DNA of 64,000 nt. Origin: Henckelia pumila (lineage: Eukaryota > Streptophyta > Magnoliopsida > Lamiales > Gesneriaceae). The stretch spans positions 136,856,242-136,920,241 of the forward strand of contig NC_133123.1 in NCBI RefSeq assembly GCF_033568475.1, in the 5' to 3' direction. The first letter of the stretch is position 1, and the number at the start of each line of letters is the position of its first letter. The notes under the pieces were generated by a model. The model worked only from the letters and a program-made list of their open reading frames with translations, searched no databases and was not told where the DNA came from. The translations under genes were made by a program, and so were the position numbers. Positions 46,833 to 57,950 of the stretch are shown piece by piece.

Positions 46833-49800
46833 TTACCCGAACAACTCCGGGTAGCGAGTCCTCATATCTGCCTCGGTCTCCCAAGTAGCTTCCTCCTCCG
46901 AGTGATTCAGCCACTGGACTCTGACCATCGGTATGACACGCGTCCTAAGCCTCCGCTCCTCCCTAGCCAAGATCCGTATAGGCCTCTCCTCAAATGCTAA
47001 CTCCGGTGTCAACTGAAGAGGCTCAAAATCCAACACATGCGACGGGTTGGAGACATATCTCCGAAGCATGGATACATGGAAAACGTTGTGCACTGCCGCT
47101 AGCCCTGGTGGTAGAGCTAAACGGTAGGCCAACGTGCCCACTCTCTCCAAGATCTCAAATGGCCCTATATATCTCGGATTAAGCTTGCCTCTCCGGCCAA
47201 ATCGCACTACTTCCTTCATAGGTGACACCTTCAGGAATACGTGATCACCTACAGCGAACTCCAAATCTCGTCGTCGAGTATCTGCATAACTCTTCTGACG
47301 ACTCTGAGCAGTTCTCATGCGATTCCGAATCTGAGTCACAATGTCAGCTGTCTGCTGCACAATCTCAGGACCAAGTAAAATCCTCTCACCAACCTCATCC
47401 CAATGCACAGGAGATCTGCATCTCCTCCCATACAATGCTGCATAAGGAGCCATACCTATAGACGACTGAAAACTGTTGTTATAGGTAAACTCCACTAATG
47501 GCAGTCTAGTCTCCCACGAGCCCTGAAAATCGATGACACAAGCTCTCAGAAGATCCTCGAGAACCTGGATCACTCTCTCAGACTGACCATCTGTCTGGGG
47601 ATGAAATGTTGTGCTGAACAAAAGTCTAGTCTCCAAAGCTGTGTGCAGACTCTTCCAAAACGCGGATGTGAATCTCGGATCTCTGTCTGACACAATCGAC
47701 ACTGGTATGCCATGCAACCTAACAATCTCCTTGATGTAAAGCTCTGCATACTGTGTCAATGAGTAAGTAGTCCTCACCGGCAAGAAATGAGCTGACTTGG
47801 TGAGTCTATCCACAATCACCCAAATCGCTGTGCAACCTCTGGCACTCCTCGGTAAGCCAACCACAAAGTTCATCGTAATATTCTCCCATTTCCATTCCGG
47901 AATAGGAAGAGGTCTAAGAAGTCATGCTGGACGCTGATGCTCTGCCTTGACTTGCTGACAAGTCAAGCACTCTGACACCACTCTTCCGATGTCTCTCTTC
48001 ATCCTGGGCCACCAATACAATAGCTGCAAATCTCTGTACATCTTCGTACTTCCGGGGTGAATGGAGTACGGAGATGTGTGAGCCTCTGCTAAAATCTCAG
48101 CTATCAACTGATCGACGTTCGGTACCCACATCCTACCACGGTACTGAACAATGCCATCCACCACTGTATACAAAAGGTTACCCCTAGCCTCATCTCTCTG
48201 TCTCCATCGCTGCAACTCCTCATCAGTAGACTGTCCATCCCTGATCCGATCTCGCAGAACTGGCTGCACCGTCAACACTGACAAGCTCGGTGCATGACCA
48301 CTCGGATAACACTCCAAGTCAAATCTCTGAATCTCTCTCTGTAGTGGTAACTGTACGGTCAAACATGATACCACTGACGACTTCCGACTCAAAGCATCTG
48401 CTACTACATTAGCTTTACCCGGATGGTAGCTAATGTCACAGTCATAATCCTTCACCAACTCCAACCATATCCGTTGCCTTATGTTCAACTCCTTCTGGGT
48501 GAAGAAGTACTTGAGGCTCTTGTGATCAGTGAAAATCTTGCACTCCTCGCCATACACATAGTGCCTCCAGATTTTCAAAGCAAAAACCACTGCTGCTAAC
48601 TCCAAGTCATGCGTCGGGTAATTCTGCTCATGAACCTTCAGCTGCCTTGACGCATACGCGATAACCTTGCCACACTGCATAAGTACTGCGCCTAAACCCA
48701 GCTTAGACGCGTCGGTGTACACCACTAACTCCTTGTGTGGTACTGTCACTGCTAACACCGGTGCAGTAGTGAGTGCTTTCTTCAACTGATCGAAGCTCCT
48801 CTGACAGTCTGAACTCCAGATGAACTTCGCGTTCTTCTTGGTTAAGGAAGTCAAGGGTACTGCAATAGAGGAAAAACCCTTGATGAACTTCCTATAATAT
48901 CCTGCCAAACCCAAGAAACTGCGAATCTCCGAAGCATTCTTCGGAATACCCCAATTCTGCACTGCCTCAACCTTCGACTGGTCAACTGCAATCCCATCTC
49001 TCGAAATAATGTGGCCAAGAAATGCCACCTGCTCGAGCCAAAACTCGCACTTGCTGAACTTGACATACAAACGATGCTCCCTCAAAGTCTGCAAGGCTGT
49101 CTGTAGATGCTGTCTATGCTCCTCAATGCTCCTAGAGTAGATCAAGATATCATCAATGAAGACTATGATGAACTGATCTAGATACGGCTGAAAAACTTGG
49201 TTCATGAGATCCATGAAAACCGCTGGAGCATTGATCATCCCAAATGGCATCACTAGGAACTCGTAATGCCCATACCATGTCCGGAAAGCAGTCTTGGACA
49301 CATCTGCATCTCTAACCCGCAGCTGATGATAACCAGATCGCAGGTCGATCTTGGAGAACACTGAAGCTCCCTGCAACTGATCAAATAAATCCTCTATCCT
49401 CGGCAGTGGATACTTATTCTTCACTGTGACCCTATTGAGCTCTCGATAATCGATGCACAGTCTCATACTGCCATCCTTCTTTTTCACAAATAACACTGGA
49501 GCCTCCCATGGAGAAAAGCTAGGACGAACAAAGCCTTTCTCTAATAACTCCTGAATTTGCTCCTTCAACTCTTTCATCTCGGTCGGAGCAAGTCTGTACG
49601 GTGCCTTAGAGATAGGCACGGTGTCTGGCACCAAGTCGATGCTGAACTCCACATCTCTCACTGGTGGAATTCCTATAACATCCTCCGGAAAGACATCCGG
49701 AAAGTCACGAACCACCTCTATCTCTGATAATGATCTGCTAGATGGTTCTGAGGCCATGACAATACTCGCTAGAAACCCCTGGCAACCCCGTCTCAACAAC

Positions 49801-50205
49801 TTCCTCGCCTGAATAAGAGATATCACCTGAGGAAAATCACTGCTCTGAGATGCATGGAAAGTAAACGGGCCGCCTCTGACGGTTTCACTGACACTGACCT
49901 CCGACGAAAATCAATCGAAGCTCCATTGACTGTCAACCAGTCCATACCCAAAATCAAATCAAAACCACTCAATGGCAAAACCACCACATCTGCTCGAATG
50001 GAGTGTCTCTGAAGCTCCAACTCCAGTTCTCGAATAACCTTCGAGGTAGAAATAATCTGCCCTGACGGCATAGTAACATCATACCCATTGTCAATAATCT
50101 CAGGTGTGATGCCTATCCGCCTGATAAACTCCAGGGAGATAAACGAATGCGTAGCCCCTGAATCTAGCAACGCAAACGTGGAGTTGCCTCCAACTAGAAT
50201 TCTCC
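46833..50205 (-). pseudogene. Element I protease, RT, RNase H and integrase
   Basis: After the predicted intron, the protein reads through RILVGGNS and the protease motif LDSGATHSFISLEF. A one-base loss near 49877 changes frame before the RT. RT ([30 protein letters not shown]) and RNase H (VVYTDAS, FTDHKSL) are intact. TGA at 47924-47922 interrupts just after [10 protein letters not shown]. The integrase continues in the same frame to the stop at 46833. In the integrase core the first catalytic aspartate appears as asparagine (TMNFVVGLP, versus TMDFVVGLP in the copy at 1-2098). VSDRDPRF and DGQSERV are conserved. The C-terminus is [14 protein letters not shown]. The element is no longer competent on its own. 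Confidence 0.93.
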
Positions 50206-50409
50206 CTGCACGCAGAAAATTCCCAACAATTTCATACCACTACTAAACTTTTCCCCAACGAGTCACTACTAACCCTTAATTCTAATCACAAGTAAAACAT
50301 GCTTCTTATTCTAACATGCAGATAGATAACCCAAAGAACAACAATTCCATAAAGAAAACGAAATTCTTAACCAACGGAAAAATTATAAAATACTAGGGAT
50401 AAGATATAC
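50206..50409 (-). other. Predicted 204-bp intron between gag and protease of element I
   Basis: On the minus strand, gag ends ...LITG at ATCACCG|GTATATC and the protease exon begins TGCGTGCAG|GGAGAATT. Removing 50409-50206 joins gag (phase 1) to protease in one frame and gives LITGRILVGG. The unspliced sequence has stops in this frame. A pyrimidine-containing acceptor (TTTTCTGCGTGCAG) is present. No other reading joins the two proteins. Confidence 0.6.
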
Positions 50410-51444
50410 CGGTGATCAAGGAGGTGTCTGGGTCTGCCTCCTCTGCTTGCATGACGAACACTCTACCAGCAGTGTTCTTATTCCTTGGGCAGTTAGCTAT
50501 CTGATGCCCTGGCTCTCTGCAGTGGTAACAAACTCTTGCTCCCAACAGACAAGGTTCCGAATGCATCTTCTGACACTTCGGGCAAGTAGGAAAACCTATA
50601 GCATTAGGGGCCCCGCCCCTCTGCTGCTGTGGCCTCTGCTGCTGCGGCCTCTGCTGCGGATTCGGGCCCTTAGCCGGCCCAGTAAACTGCTTCTTCGCAG
50701 GAGGCTGCGAAGATGGTCGCTGATACCCCGACTGAAACTGTCTCTTCCCCTGTTGCTCTCGCTGCATCTCTCTCCTACCCTCCTCTGACCTCAGTGCTCT
50801 ACTAACTGCCGCCTCATATATAGCGACGTCCATCATACGTACGTCATGCTTAATATCCGCTCTCAGTCCCTCCACAAACTGTCTCATCTTCTCCGGTGGA
50901 CTGTCTGCAATCAGAGGCACAAAATGACAGCCCCTCTCGAACTGGCTCACGTACTCCACCACTGACCTGTCCCCCTGCCGGAGACTCATAAACTCCTGGA
51001 TCATGCGACTCCTCACATCCTCCATGAAATACTTGGCGTAGAAGACACGCCTGAACTCCGCCCAAGACAGTGTAGGGAGGTGTACTCCCCTGGCAGCACC
51101 CTCCCACCAAAGAGCTGCATCTCCCCTCAACATATACGTCGCACAGTTCACCCTGTCCGCATCTGTGATCCCCATATATGCAAAGATGGACTCCAAAGAA
51201 CGAATCCACCCCTCAGCCACCAATGGATCGTGGTACCAAGGAACTCCTTCGGCCCCTTCTTCTGGAACCGCTCAGCTACGTCCTCCTCATGGGACATTCT
51301 GGGACGTGAAGCCTGCTGCTCTAACAGAGCAGTAACTCCTGCCATCAAAGTAGCATTGGCCTGCTCCAATGCTGCAAGTGGGTTCTGCGGAGGTGGAGGT
51401 GTAGGTGGAGATCCCCCACGTCTGTTCATCGGTCTGGGAGGCAT
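50410..51444 (-). pseudogene. Element I gag with zinc knuckle, one frameshift
   Basis: The gag starts at ATG 51444 (MPPRPMNRRGG) with a proline-rich leader. A one-base loss near 51233, after PKEFLGTT, shifts the frame, and the protein resumes at VAEGWIRSLESIF. The retrotransposon gag core (WWEGAARG, FMSLRQGDRSVVEYVSQF) and a glutamine-rich basic stretch follow, then a CCHC knuckle (CYHCREPGHQIANC), ending TSLITG at the predicted donor. A further cysteine cluster, CPKCQKMHSEPC, precedes the knuckle. Gag forms the particle that packages the element RNA. Confidence 0.9.
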
Positions 51445-51619
51445 TCTGCACCACCACATATTTTTTTACGTAAATCGCCATGCATAACTAAGTGGTTTAA
51501 AATTAATGCTAACTTAAATCCTTAAAAAAAAAAAATCATACTATAAACACTTAAAACTTACAGACCGGTAGCGTGGATTTCTGAGCTCGCATAGCAGTAA
51601 TGACCCCTCCAAGGACCGT

Positions 51620-51631
51620 GCTCTGATACCA
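51620..51631 (-). other. Primer binding site of element I (initiator Met-tRNA)
   Basis: On the minus strand it reads TGGTATCAGAGC, two bases after the 5' LTR end. Confidence 0.92.
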
Positions 51632-51633
51632 AC

Positions 51634-54276
51634 TGAAACGACCCTAACTCTATAATTAATAAATAAATATGCGGAAATTTTTTTTTATACTTACTAAATA
51701 TAACATGTACATACATGCCCATACATATATGCACAAAATAAAAAGATTTAAAATAAATAAATAACTTAAATAAAAATGCATTCTTTAATAAAATAAATAT
51801 CTGAGTCAAATACGTAATTAAAATGCTGTCATAAGAAAATAATTAAAAACTGCATGCACTGAAAATATTTAAATAAATTATCCAAAAACTCAACCACTGA
51901 AAATAATTAAAAATATTTAACGTGCTGGAATATTCAAACATGCATCATGACTCAGATATCTATCACGGTCACGGGGTCACTGCATGTCCGCTCATATGTC
52001 CTCGCCTCCGGTGGGTACAACATCATCCTCGACGTACTCACCTGCACCATACCAATGTAGTGAGCCTAGAGGCCCAACATGCTAACATAACAAGGGTTTA
52101 AAATAATTTAAATCAATTTACTACTAATACATAACGTATACATGAATGAGCATGCTTAAAAATATCATAACATAACTTAACTTAAATTAACTTAAATATC
52201 ATAATACATAAATATTGTTGAGCAAATTATTTTCTAACATCGCATGGTTATATCCGTAGTGTAACCTTAAATCATACATTAAATACTGATCAGCGTGGAA
52301 ACCAACGTACGTGGCGGTGACGAATCACCTCTTAAATTGGCAGTAAACTGCCCTTCAATAGTTCACATATGGGGACGAATCCCCCTCAAATCTCAAATTG
52401 TCACACTACTTCAACTTCCAACATAAAATATTTTCTTATTGCTCAACCTTAAACATTAAATCATACATAAAATTATTTCATGAATGCATGTACTTAAATA
52501 AAATGTGTGTCCTTCATATATATTTAATTTAATTTCATACTAACATATAAATATAAAAATAATCTTCAATGCATAAAAATAATTAAATATATATTCAGGA
52601 CACATGCAATTTCTCATGGATTGTACTGGACTGCTGGCCCTAACACTCAAGCCCATTTACTTAAATCTGGCCCATTAACACTGAGACTGGCCCAATAACA
52701 TACTTAAGCCCAATAAAAAATTATTCTAAGCCCAATTAAATAATTAAAGCCCATTAAAACATTCTAGGCCCAATAACAACTTAATCTGGCCCAATGGGCC
52801 CAAAAACCCAAAAAATGGCCCGATAATTTTCATGGGCCCTAAAGCCCATAAAAATTAGTGGACTAACTTAATTAAATTAATTAAGCCCAAATACTAACCT
52901 AAGTGAAGCCCATTAATTAAATTAATCTAATTAGCCCAATTAAACTCTTAAATTCATTAATTAACTTAAAAATAAAATACCCGAGCCCAACTAACTTAAC
53001 CCGGACCTGGACCTAACTAACTTAACCCACTTACTACCAGACCCGACTCGAACCCAAGAACCGACCCGGAACCACCCTGAAACCCTAAACCCGTCGCCTC
53101 CCCCCTTTCCCTCTTCCCGTCTCTACTGCAGCCGAGTGCAGCAGCCGTTCCCAGGCTGCAGCCGGCTTGCTCCGGCCGCCCCTGGCCGGAGCGTCGCCGC
53201 CCAGACGTAGCCCATGTCTGGGCGGACCTAACCTGCACCAACCCTCAGCCCCATGCAGCCCACGATGCCGAGGCCGAAGCCCCTTCCCGAAACCCTAGTC
53301 TGTGCCTCCCATGGAGACCGAACAACCAAGGCCGATTTTTGGGCTCGTTTGGCTCAAGCCACTCGAGCCTAGACCCACCTTAGACCACTTACCAATCAAG
53401 ACCAGCAGCTAGAACGAGCCATGACCAGGAAAATCGTGAGTCGAATGAAAATCACATACACAAGCATCAACCAACAAAAAAACCGATCGAGTTTTCTGAA
53501 ATTTCTTTAAACAAATCGATGCCTACACAACACACACATAATGATATCTGATAGGTACAAAAACTTGGAAGAAACACATGCCTTGCACCGAAATTGAAGA
53601 GATAAAGGCGCGTGGGACGATTTCGAGACGACGGGACGATGATCAACACCTTGGAAGCTTAAAGAAAATAGAGCTATGGACGAAGTCTGCTGCAGAAGAC
53701 GAAGGAGGAGGGGGTGTGGCGGCTGAGGCTTTGAAACGTGGGGTTGGGTAGGCTTAGGGTAAGGTTTTTAATTAAAAATAGGTTTTTAGGAAATTAAATA
53801 TATTAATAAGGATTTTAATATATAAAATATATAACTTAAAAACTCCAATTAAGAATTAAAATCTGATACTAACATTAAAATCCCAAAATATACAATTAAG
53901 GGAATTTTAAAAGTGCTAAAAAGTCATTATTTTGGCTTATTTTGAATAAAAACGGACTCCTAAAATTATATAAAATTAAATACTAAAAATTTTGAGGAAA
54001 TAAAACCCAAAATAATATTTTTGGGCTCTTAAAAGGCTCATGAATTAAATTGGTAGAAAGTTGTCATCTCGTCCGTTCACGGTCCCGTCTACGCGATAAA
54101 ATAATTAAAATACTAAAAATCATAAAAATAACTAATTATGAGTTAAATGCTTAAAAATCAATTAAATCATGCACAAATAATTCACATAATTATTTAACCC
54201 ATAAATCTAAAATTTAAATAATTAAATTCCCTAATTATGCATGCGAATTTACGTATTTAAAATATCGGGTGTTACA
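51634..54276 (-). repeat. Element I 5' LTR, 2643 bp
   Basis: Runs from TGTAACACCC (at 54276) to GGGTCGTTTCA (at 51634) on the minus strand, with complete TG...CA ends. Contains many AGCCCA/GGCCCA motifs. The short frame at 53017-53241 is duplicated in the other LTR (45553-45777) and is not a gene. Confidence 0.95.
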
Positions 54277-54281
54277 CCTCT

Positions 54282-56174
54282 GGTCAGGGGTTAGAATGTG
54301 TTCTGACACAGCATGGACATGTTATTGCCTATGATTCTCGACAGTTGAAGATGCATGAGAGTAATTATCCAGTACATGATCTCGAATTAGCCGCCATTGT
54401 ATTTGCACTCAAGATTTGGAGGCATTATCTTTATGGCGAGAAATTTGAGATATTTACGGATCATAAGAGTTTGAAGTATTTATTCACTCAGGCGGAGTTG
54501 AATATGCGACAGAGACGCTGGATGGATCTTCTGAAGGATTATAATTGTGAAATTAAATATCATCCAGGTTCTGTTAATCTTACTGCTGATGCCTTGAGTC
54601 GGCAGGTGAGACTTTCTGCACTTCAGACTAGCGAAATATCTCATATGATTCAAGAGTGCTGTTCATTGAGTTTTACACTCAAGCACAAGAAAGGGAGGAA
54701 TGAGATTCGATTGTATACTATTCTATCTGAGCCAGCATTGTATTCTCGGATCAGAGATGCTCAGATATCTGATGTTAAGACTCAGCGTTTGGCACGTCTG
54801 GCCAATAGAGTTAATACATCTGGATTCCATTTTCAGGCAGATGGTTTATTGTGCTTATCTAATCGAGTGGTTGTACCTAATGTTGCGGAGCTCAGAAACG
54901 ATATTCTATCTCAAGCTCACAAGAGTCGATTATCAGTTCATCCTGGAAGCATGAAAATGTATAAGGACTTGCGAACTAGATTCTGGTGGAAAGGGATGAA
55001 GAGGAGTGTGTATCAATTTGTTTCGAGATATTTGGTTTGTCAACAGGTCAAGGCTGAACATCGACGACCAGGTGGATTATTGCAGAATCTTGAGATTCCC
55101 GAATGGAAGTGGGAGCATGTGACTATGGACTTTGTTACCCACTTGCCTATGACGTTACGTCAGTGTGATGCTATCTGGGTTGTCGTTGACCGTTTGATGA
55201 AATCTGCACACTTTATTCCTTACAACCGGGAGTATTCTTATGATCGCATGGCACGCTTATATGTCCAGGAGATAGTGCGATTGCATGGGATTCCAGTGAG
55301 CATAGTCAGTGATAGAGACCCGCGATTTACCTCACGTTTTTGGGGTAGTTTTCAGGAGGCATTGGGTACCACTCTAAGTTTGAGCACTGCATATCATCCG
55401 GAGACTGACGGGCAGTCCGAGCGGACGATTCGTATGCTGGAGGATATGCTACGTTCTTCTGTCATGGATTTTGGCTTATCTTGGCAGGATCAGTTACCTT
55501 TGATCGAATTTGCCTATAATAACAGTTATCATCGTAGTATTGATATGACACCTTTCGAGGCATTGTATGGTCGACGGTGTTGTACTCCGTTATTCTGGGA
55601 TGAAGTCGGGGAACGACAAATCGAGGGTCCTGAATTGGTGCAGCAGATTGTAGACAAGGTAGATTTGATCAAGCATAGGATCAAAGTTGCTCAAAATAGA
55701 CAAGCCAGTTATGCTAATATTCATCGCAGGCCACTTCAGTTTGAGCCTGGTGAATATGTGTTTTTCCGAGTATCACCTTTTAAGAAGGTGATGAGATTCG
55801 GCATGAAAGGCAAGTTGTCTCCTCGTTTCATTGGGCCTTTCCAGATACTGGAGAAGATCGGAGATGTTGCATATCATTTGGATTTACCGCCAAATCTTTC
55901 CAGTATACATAATGTTTTTCATGTGTTGTTGCTTCGACAGTATATAGCTGATGAATCTCATGTGATTCAGTCTACTGATATTCAGCTAGAGTCAGATCTG
56001 TCTTTTGTTGAACGACCAATCTGTATTCTAGACAGGAAGGAGAAAGTTCTTCAGAACAAGACTATACCACTGGTGATGGTACAGTGGCAGCGCCGAGGCG
56101 TTGAAGAAGCAACTTGGGAAACTGAGAGTCGTATGCAAGCGGAATATCCTGAGTTGTTTGCTTTGTATTTTTGA
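54282..56174 (+). pseudogene. Element II RNase H remainder and integrase (second part)
   Basis: The reading frame continues directly from the target site: YTDAS before the insertion and [10 protein letters not shown] after it. It is open to the stop at 56174. RNase H ([11 protein letters not shown]), the integrase zinc region and core ([28 protein letters not shown]) and the tail [14 protein letters not shown] are all present. It has no internal stop. The whole element II frame is broken only by element I and two stop codons in the first part. Confidence 0.92.
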
Positions 56175-56280
56175 TTACCATGTAGTTGTAATTACAGTTG
56201 TTGTAATAAAACATGGTTTGAATGTTTCATATTGTTATCTTGATTTATCTTTAGATATTATTTCGCGGACGAAATATCTA

Positions 56281-56292
56281 AAGGTGGGGAGA
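56281..56292 (+). other. Polypurine tract of element II
   Basis: aaggtggggaga ends directly before the 3' LTR start at 56294. Confidence 0.85.
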
Positions 56293-56293
56293 A

Positions 56294-57754
56294 TGTAGTA
56301 ACCCAGGTTCTATTTTAAGATAATAATATGTTAAACATGATTAAGGGTTAGTAATTTCAGAATGTTATTGGACTTCGGAAGGGAATATGGGCTTTTGACT
56401 TTGGGCCGGATCGGAAGCTCCAAACCCAGATCGGAAGCTCCGATCCTAGCCACTTCGGAACCTCAGCGAAAGCACCGAGATCGGAAGCTCCGATCCTGGA
56501 ACGGACGTTCCGATCTCCAGCTGCCAGCAATGCTCGATGACTCAGCCGCGAGTTTTGACAAGTGTTGAACGTAGAGCAGATCGGAAGCTCCGATCGCCCG
56601 ATCGGAAGTTCCGATCCTGGCGTGTCTTGCATGCACGCAATGAGCTGGATCGGAAGCTCCGATCCCGAAATCGGAAGTTCCGATCCTGGCCGGGAATTTT
56701 TCCTATAAATAGGGCTCGTTCGATTTCATTTTGAAATACGAATTGCCGAGTTTCTTTCTTCAGTTATATAGTGTGAGATAGACACTTGAGGGCCCTATCG
56801 GCTATAATAGAGGTTCTGGAATAACCAAGGTGTGGTTATAGTCATCCGGGACTAGCGACTTCAAAGGGCTAACTACGAACGAAGGTATGGTCCGGGAATC
56901 TGTTTAAGTTTTGGGAGTACTTATTAGCTTAGTTAAGACTTATAGAATTTATGTAGTGATACGGTGAACTTTTGAATATAGGCTTGGAACCTAGGGTCCT
57001 ACTTTACTCTAACTAGCCTAGAGGTACGTACACATTGACTGAGATTGCCAGCGAGTATACATGTTTATATGTTGCATTTATTTGACATTATTATATGGCA
57101 TGACATATGATTTACCGCTTTCTTTATTTATATGTCATGTGCATATACACGTTGAGCCTATACCTTGTTATACCTGACTATAGAGCCGCTCAGATCTATA
57201 CTCGATAGTCTATCACTGAGAGTACCGCGACGGCGGGGGCATTTATGTCTGTCTATTCTGGTGTACTAGACGAGTGTGGTTGCACCCAGAGGTTGATCCG
57301 TGCGGTGGCAGCACTCATGTGGCGCCGGTTCTGAGCATGATTTTTCAGATGACCCTGTACCAGTCATCATGTTGCATGCATTATATACATATGTTTACTC
57401 ATGTCTATGTACTGGGCGTTAGCGCTAACGTCCTAGTTGTTATCTTGGACATCCTATTCCATGGGGCAGGTCGCAGGATGGACGGAGCTGGTAGTTCAAG
57501 GCAGGACTAGGGAGCAGGAGCCTTGAGGATTTTATTATACAGTAGGATTCGATATAGCTGTATAATGTTTACTGTTTAAGATTTAGATTTGGTTGTATCA
57601 CTACAGATTTAAGCCTGGATTATGTTACTAAGCTGATATGTAAATTATGGTTTTGTTTCCGCATGTTTTACTCTGTTAAGTTATTTTGCTGTATTAAGTT
57701 TAATGCATGCTATTAGTTGCCAGTTAGTAGGTGATACCATGCAGGGTCACTATA
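56294..57754 (+). repeat. Element II 3' LTR, 1461 bp
   Basis: Same length as the 5' LTR. The palindrome array is at 56410-56687 and TATA at 56704-56711. The last dinucleotide is TA instead of CA, a single change that is confirmed by the ATAAA duplication directly after it. Confidence 0.95.
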
Positions 57755-57950
57755 ATAAAAGCATGTGATCTGTTGTTTACGACATGCTACCTGATTATCT
57801 GAGTTGATTGGAAGCATGTGCTATCTGAATACCTCGATTATTTATTTACGAGTGAATCAGAACCGAGTCTTGATCAGAGGTAAGATGATCAGAGGAGGAC
57901 TAAAATAGATTTGATGATTCTGGTATCCTAACCCTTTTGATAAATCAGAT

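Larger units (their letters stand above)
44169..54276 (-). mobile_element. Element I: complete Ty3/gypsy chromovirus nested in element II
   Basis: The element reads on the minus strand: 5' LTR 54276-51634, primer site 51631-51620, gag, protease, RT, RNase H, integrase, then 3' LTR 46785-44169. The flanking 5-bp duplication is CCTCT (44164-44168 and 54277-54281). It belongs to the same family as the copy at 1-4793. By eye its LTRs differ at about 45 positions over 2.6 kb, fewer per base than those of element II, as expected for the inner and younger insertion. Confidence 0.96.
40035..57754 (+). mobile_element. Element II: complete Ty3/gypsy chromovirus with a nested insertion
   Basis: Two 1461-bp LTRs (40035-41495 and 56294-57754) bound it. 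They start TGTAGTAACCC and end GGGTCACTACA or, in the 3' copy, ...CTATA. The 5-bp duplication ATAAA flanks it (40030-40034 and 57755-57759). A methionine-tRNA primer site lies at 41500-41511 and a purine tract at 56281-56292. The gag-pol frame is interrupted by element I at 44168/54277. By eye the LTRs differ at about 35 positions with no length change. Without element I it is about 7.6 kb long. Confidence 0.95.

Noticed and set aside
45553-53241. Nearly identical 74-residue minus-strand frames at 45553-45777 and 53017-53241
   Set aside because: They are the same position in the two LTRs of element I. The duplication comes from the LTRs and is not a gene family.
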